A stretch of DNA of 8,346 bases from an uncultured Bacteroides sp. (lineage in GTDB: Bacteria; Bacteroidota; Bacteroidia; Bacteroidales; UBA11471). Shown here in pieces: positions 7,480 through 8,346 of this stretch. Each line of letters begins with the position of its first letter. Position 1 is the first letter of the stretch. The notes under the pieces were generated by a model. It was given only the letters and a program-made list of their open reading frames with translations, was not told where the DNA came from and ran no database searches. The position numbers were made by a program, and so were the translations under genes. The DNA lies in NCBI GenBank assembly GCA_905210875.1, contig CAJLYN010000089.1, positions 1 to 8,346 of the forward strand, read 5' to 3'.

Positions 7480-8133
7480 TTACTTTCCCAGCGTATGGTT
7501 CAGACGGTTGAACATCACCGCCAGATGGGCATATATCGACGTATTCTGCACCACGATGTCGTCGGGAGTCTTGATGCGGTAGGGGGTAAAATTCCAGATG
7601 GCACGCACCCCGCCAGCTATCATGTCGTTACAGGCCTCCTGGGCACGGTCGACCGGCACGGTGAGAATGCCGATGCAGGCATCGAGCTCGCCCTGCAAAC
7701 GGGGGAAGTCGGCGACATCGTACACGGGTATGCCGTTGATGCTCGTACCGATAATCGAACGGTCGACATCGAATCCCGCAACGACGTTCATGCCATACTG
7801 TGCCAGTCCTGTATCCTGCAACAGCGCCGCACCCAGACTTCCTACTCCGAAGATGACCGCCTTGTGCTTCTCGCCGAAACCCAGAAACTGTTCCAGCGCA
7901 TCGACCAGCGGCCCCACTTCGTAGCCCACGCGGGTCTTTCCCGAGATATTGATAAACGACAAGTCTTTCGCAATTTGGGAGGCATCGACATTAATCTCTT
8001 TCGAAATCTGTGTCGACGAAACATACTCCACCCCTTTGTCGCGCAGCAGCTTGACATAGGCCAAATACCACGGCAGACGCCGCAACGAAGGTTCGGGCAG
8101 ACTCATGGATGTCCTCGAATTTCCGATGGCCAT
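7480..8133 (-). CDS. rex: Redox-sensing transcriptional repressor Rex
   Basis: Rex represses fermentative and respiratory genes when NAD+ is plentiful and leaves DNA when NADH binds. This 217-residue protein has the normal two-domain build. The N-terminal winged helix (about 12-85) includes PSLRRLPWYL, VSSTQISKEINVD, SQIAKDLSFI and GKTRVGYEV. The Rossmann NADH-binding domain starts at VIFGVGSLG (Gly96, Gly98, Gly101). The C-terminal domain-swap helix follows IWNFTPYRIK. In the recognition helix the common QVRKDL is QIAKDL, with Ala55 in place of Arg, which I believe is usual in Bacteroidales. I chose the ATG at 8133, preceded by an A-rich leader (AGAAAAGAA). An ATG at 8106 is possible; the more distal one at 8199 lies upstream of the likely promoter. 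It is the first gene of the leftward cluster and is divergent from the SUI1-like gene. Confidence 0.95.
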   Translation of the reverse strand: MAIGNSRTSMSLPEPSLRRLPWYLAYVKLLRDKGVEYVSSTQISKEINVDASQIAKDLSFINISGKTRVGYEVGPLVDALEQFLGFGEKHKAVIFGVGSLGAALLQDTGLAQYGMNVVAGFDVDRSIIGTSINGIPVYDVADFPRLQGELDACIGILTVPVDRAQEACNDMIAGGVRAIWNFTPYRIKTPDDIVVQNTSIYAHLAVMFNRLNHTLGK

Positions 8134-8157
8134 TTCTTTTCTATTGTTTTTTCGCGC

Positions 8158-8170
8158 CACAAAATTAGTG
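8158..8170. promoter_or_regulatory. Imperfect palindrome over the rex promoter, candidate operator
   Basis: CACAAAATTAGTG is a 13-bp imperfect palindrome (5 of 6 pairs match about a central A). It covers the predicted rex -7 element. Its outer CAC/GTG and AT-rich centre loosely recall Rex-type operators, which carry TTGTG/CACAA half-sites. Rex autoregulation is known in other bacteria, so this is a plausible but unproven operator. Confidence 0.3.
8160..8167 (-). promoter_or_regulatory. Possible Bacteroidota -7 element for rex
   Basis: On the (-) strand these bases read TAATTTTG, a match to the Bacteroidota -7 consensus TAnnTTTG, 26 nt upstream of the chosen rex ATG. No good TTTG -33 box lies 19-21 nt further upstream; a TTTG is present only 13 nt away. 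Transcription would begin near 8154, giving a leader of about 20 nt and supporting the rex start at 8133. Confidence 0.4.
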
Positions 8171-8175
8171 TTTTT

Positions 8176-8207
8176 TTTGGCAAACTGCACATTCCGCACT
8201 AAATTTG
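8176..8207 (+). promoter_or_regulatory. Bacteroidota-type promoter for the SUI1-like gene
   Basis: TTTG at 8176-8179 and TAAATTTG at 8200-8207 are separated by 20 nt. This exactly fits the Bacteroides housekeeping consensus (TTTG, 19-21 nt, TAnnTTTG). Transcription should begin near 8213-8216, leaving a leader of about 47 nt before the ATG at 8262. The -33 box sits only a few bases from the predicted rex -7 element, so the two divergent promoters are packed back to back. Confidence 0.65.
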
Positions 8208-8234
8208 AGGGGATTATTCCTTTGTGTAACCAAC

Positions 8235-8251
8235 TTGTTTGCCGCCAACAA
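8235..8251. promoter_or_regulatory. Inverted repeat TTGTT-N7-AACAA in the SUI1-like leader
   Basis: TTGTT at 8235-8239 and AACAA at 8247-8251 are perfect inverted arms with a 7-nt spacer, just before the ATG at 8262. The arms equal the outer parts of a clostridial-type Rex site (TTGTTAA-N4-TTAACAA as I recall it), but the inner bases do not match and the spacing is one base short. It may be a weak operator, a small RNA hairpin near the start codon, or chance. Confidence 0.25.
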
Positions 8252-8261
8252 CTCTCTCACC

Positions 8262-8346
8262 ATGAGCAAAAACAACGACTGGAAAGAACGTCTCAACATC
8301 GTCTACTCCACCAATCCCGACTTCGCCTACCAGACCGAGGAGGAGG
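8262..8346 (+). CDS. SUI1/eIF1-like (YciH) translation initiation factor, N-terminal fragment
   Basis: The window ends after 28 codons of this gene. The visible protein starts MSKNNDWKERLNIVYSTNPD and goes on to FAYQTEEE. This resembles the N-terminus I remember for the Bacteroidales SUI1/YciH proteins (NDWK-RLNVVYSTNPDF followed by an acidic linker). The conserved SUI1 beta domain, which would confirm it, lies beyond the right edge. YciH proteins resemble eukaryotic eIF1 and are thought to influence accuracy of translation start in bacteria. The ATG is fixed by the well-placed promoter at 8176-8207 and by the absence of any upstream in-frame alternative that keeps the motif. It is transcribed away from rex. 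Confidence 0.65.
   Translation, partial: MSKNNDWKERLNIVYSTNPDFAYQTEEE

Noticed and set aside
7495..8202. A 235-codon (+) frame opposite rex, and a 181-codon (+) frame (6812-7357) opposite the FAH gene.
   Set aside because: Both mirror well-identified genes. The first would also run over the rex promoter region, and the composition is shadow-like.

Overview
The window looks like core chromosome of a Bacteroidales bacterium with fairly high GC for the group. The evidence is the pair porU/porV (type IX secretion, essentially confined to Bacteroidota), a Bacteroidales-type GtrA and Rex, A-rich leaders in place of strong Shine-Dalgarno sites, and a match to the Bacteroidota promoter consensus (TTTG, then about 20 nt, then TAnnTTTG). 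Genus cannot be settled from the sequence; a Porphyromonadaceae/Barnesiellaceae-like lineage is a guess.

Layout. Bases 1-726 (+) hold the end of an unrecognised protein and a complete small GtrA-family membrane protein, 4 nt apart and so probably one transcript. Bases 727-911 are a convergent spacer with an inverted repeat, a 9-bp direct repeat and a purine tract. Bases 912-8133 (-) hold six tightly packed genes, transcribed right to left: rex, a fumarylacetoacetate hydrolase (FAH) family enzyme, porU, porV, ispF and an unknown exported protein. Gaps are 59, 35 and 49 nt, then a 1-nt stop/start contact (or 11 nt, depending on the ispF start), then about 12 nt. This is compatible with one long operon. 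Bases 8134-8261 are a divergent promoter region, followed (+) by the first 28 codons of a SUI1/eIF1-like (YciH) protein. No gene-free stretch exceeds 300 bases.

How the genes work together. PorU and PorV act on the outer membrane in type IX secretion: PorV carries cargo bearing the conserved C-terminal domain (CTD) from the translocon to PorU, which removes the CTD and attaches the cargo to the surface. IspF makes isoprenoid precursors through the MEP pathway; these also feed undecaprenyl phosphate, the lipid carrier for cell-wall and LPS glycans. GtrA proteins are linked to lipid-linked sugar transfer. Rex senses NADH/NAD+, and the FAH enzyme probably acts on oxaloacetate or acylpyruvates. 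A functional link among all of these is only inferred from gene order.

I found no mobile element, CRISPR array, phage gene, toxin-antitoxin pair or tRNA/rRNA gene, and no convincing new system. The least explained items are the exported protein at 912-1556, the partial protein at the left edge, and the possible operators between rex and the SUI1-like gene.
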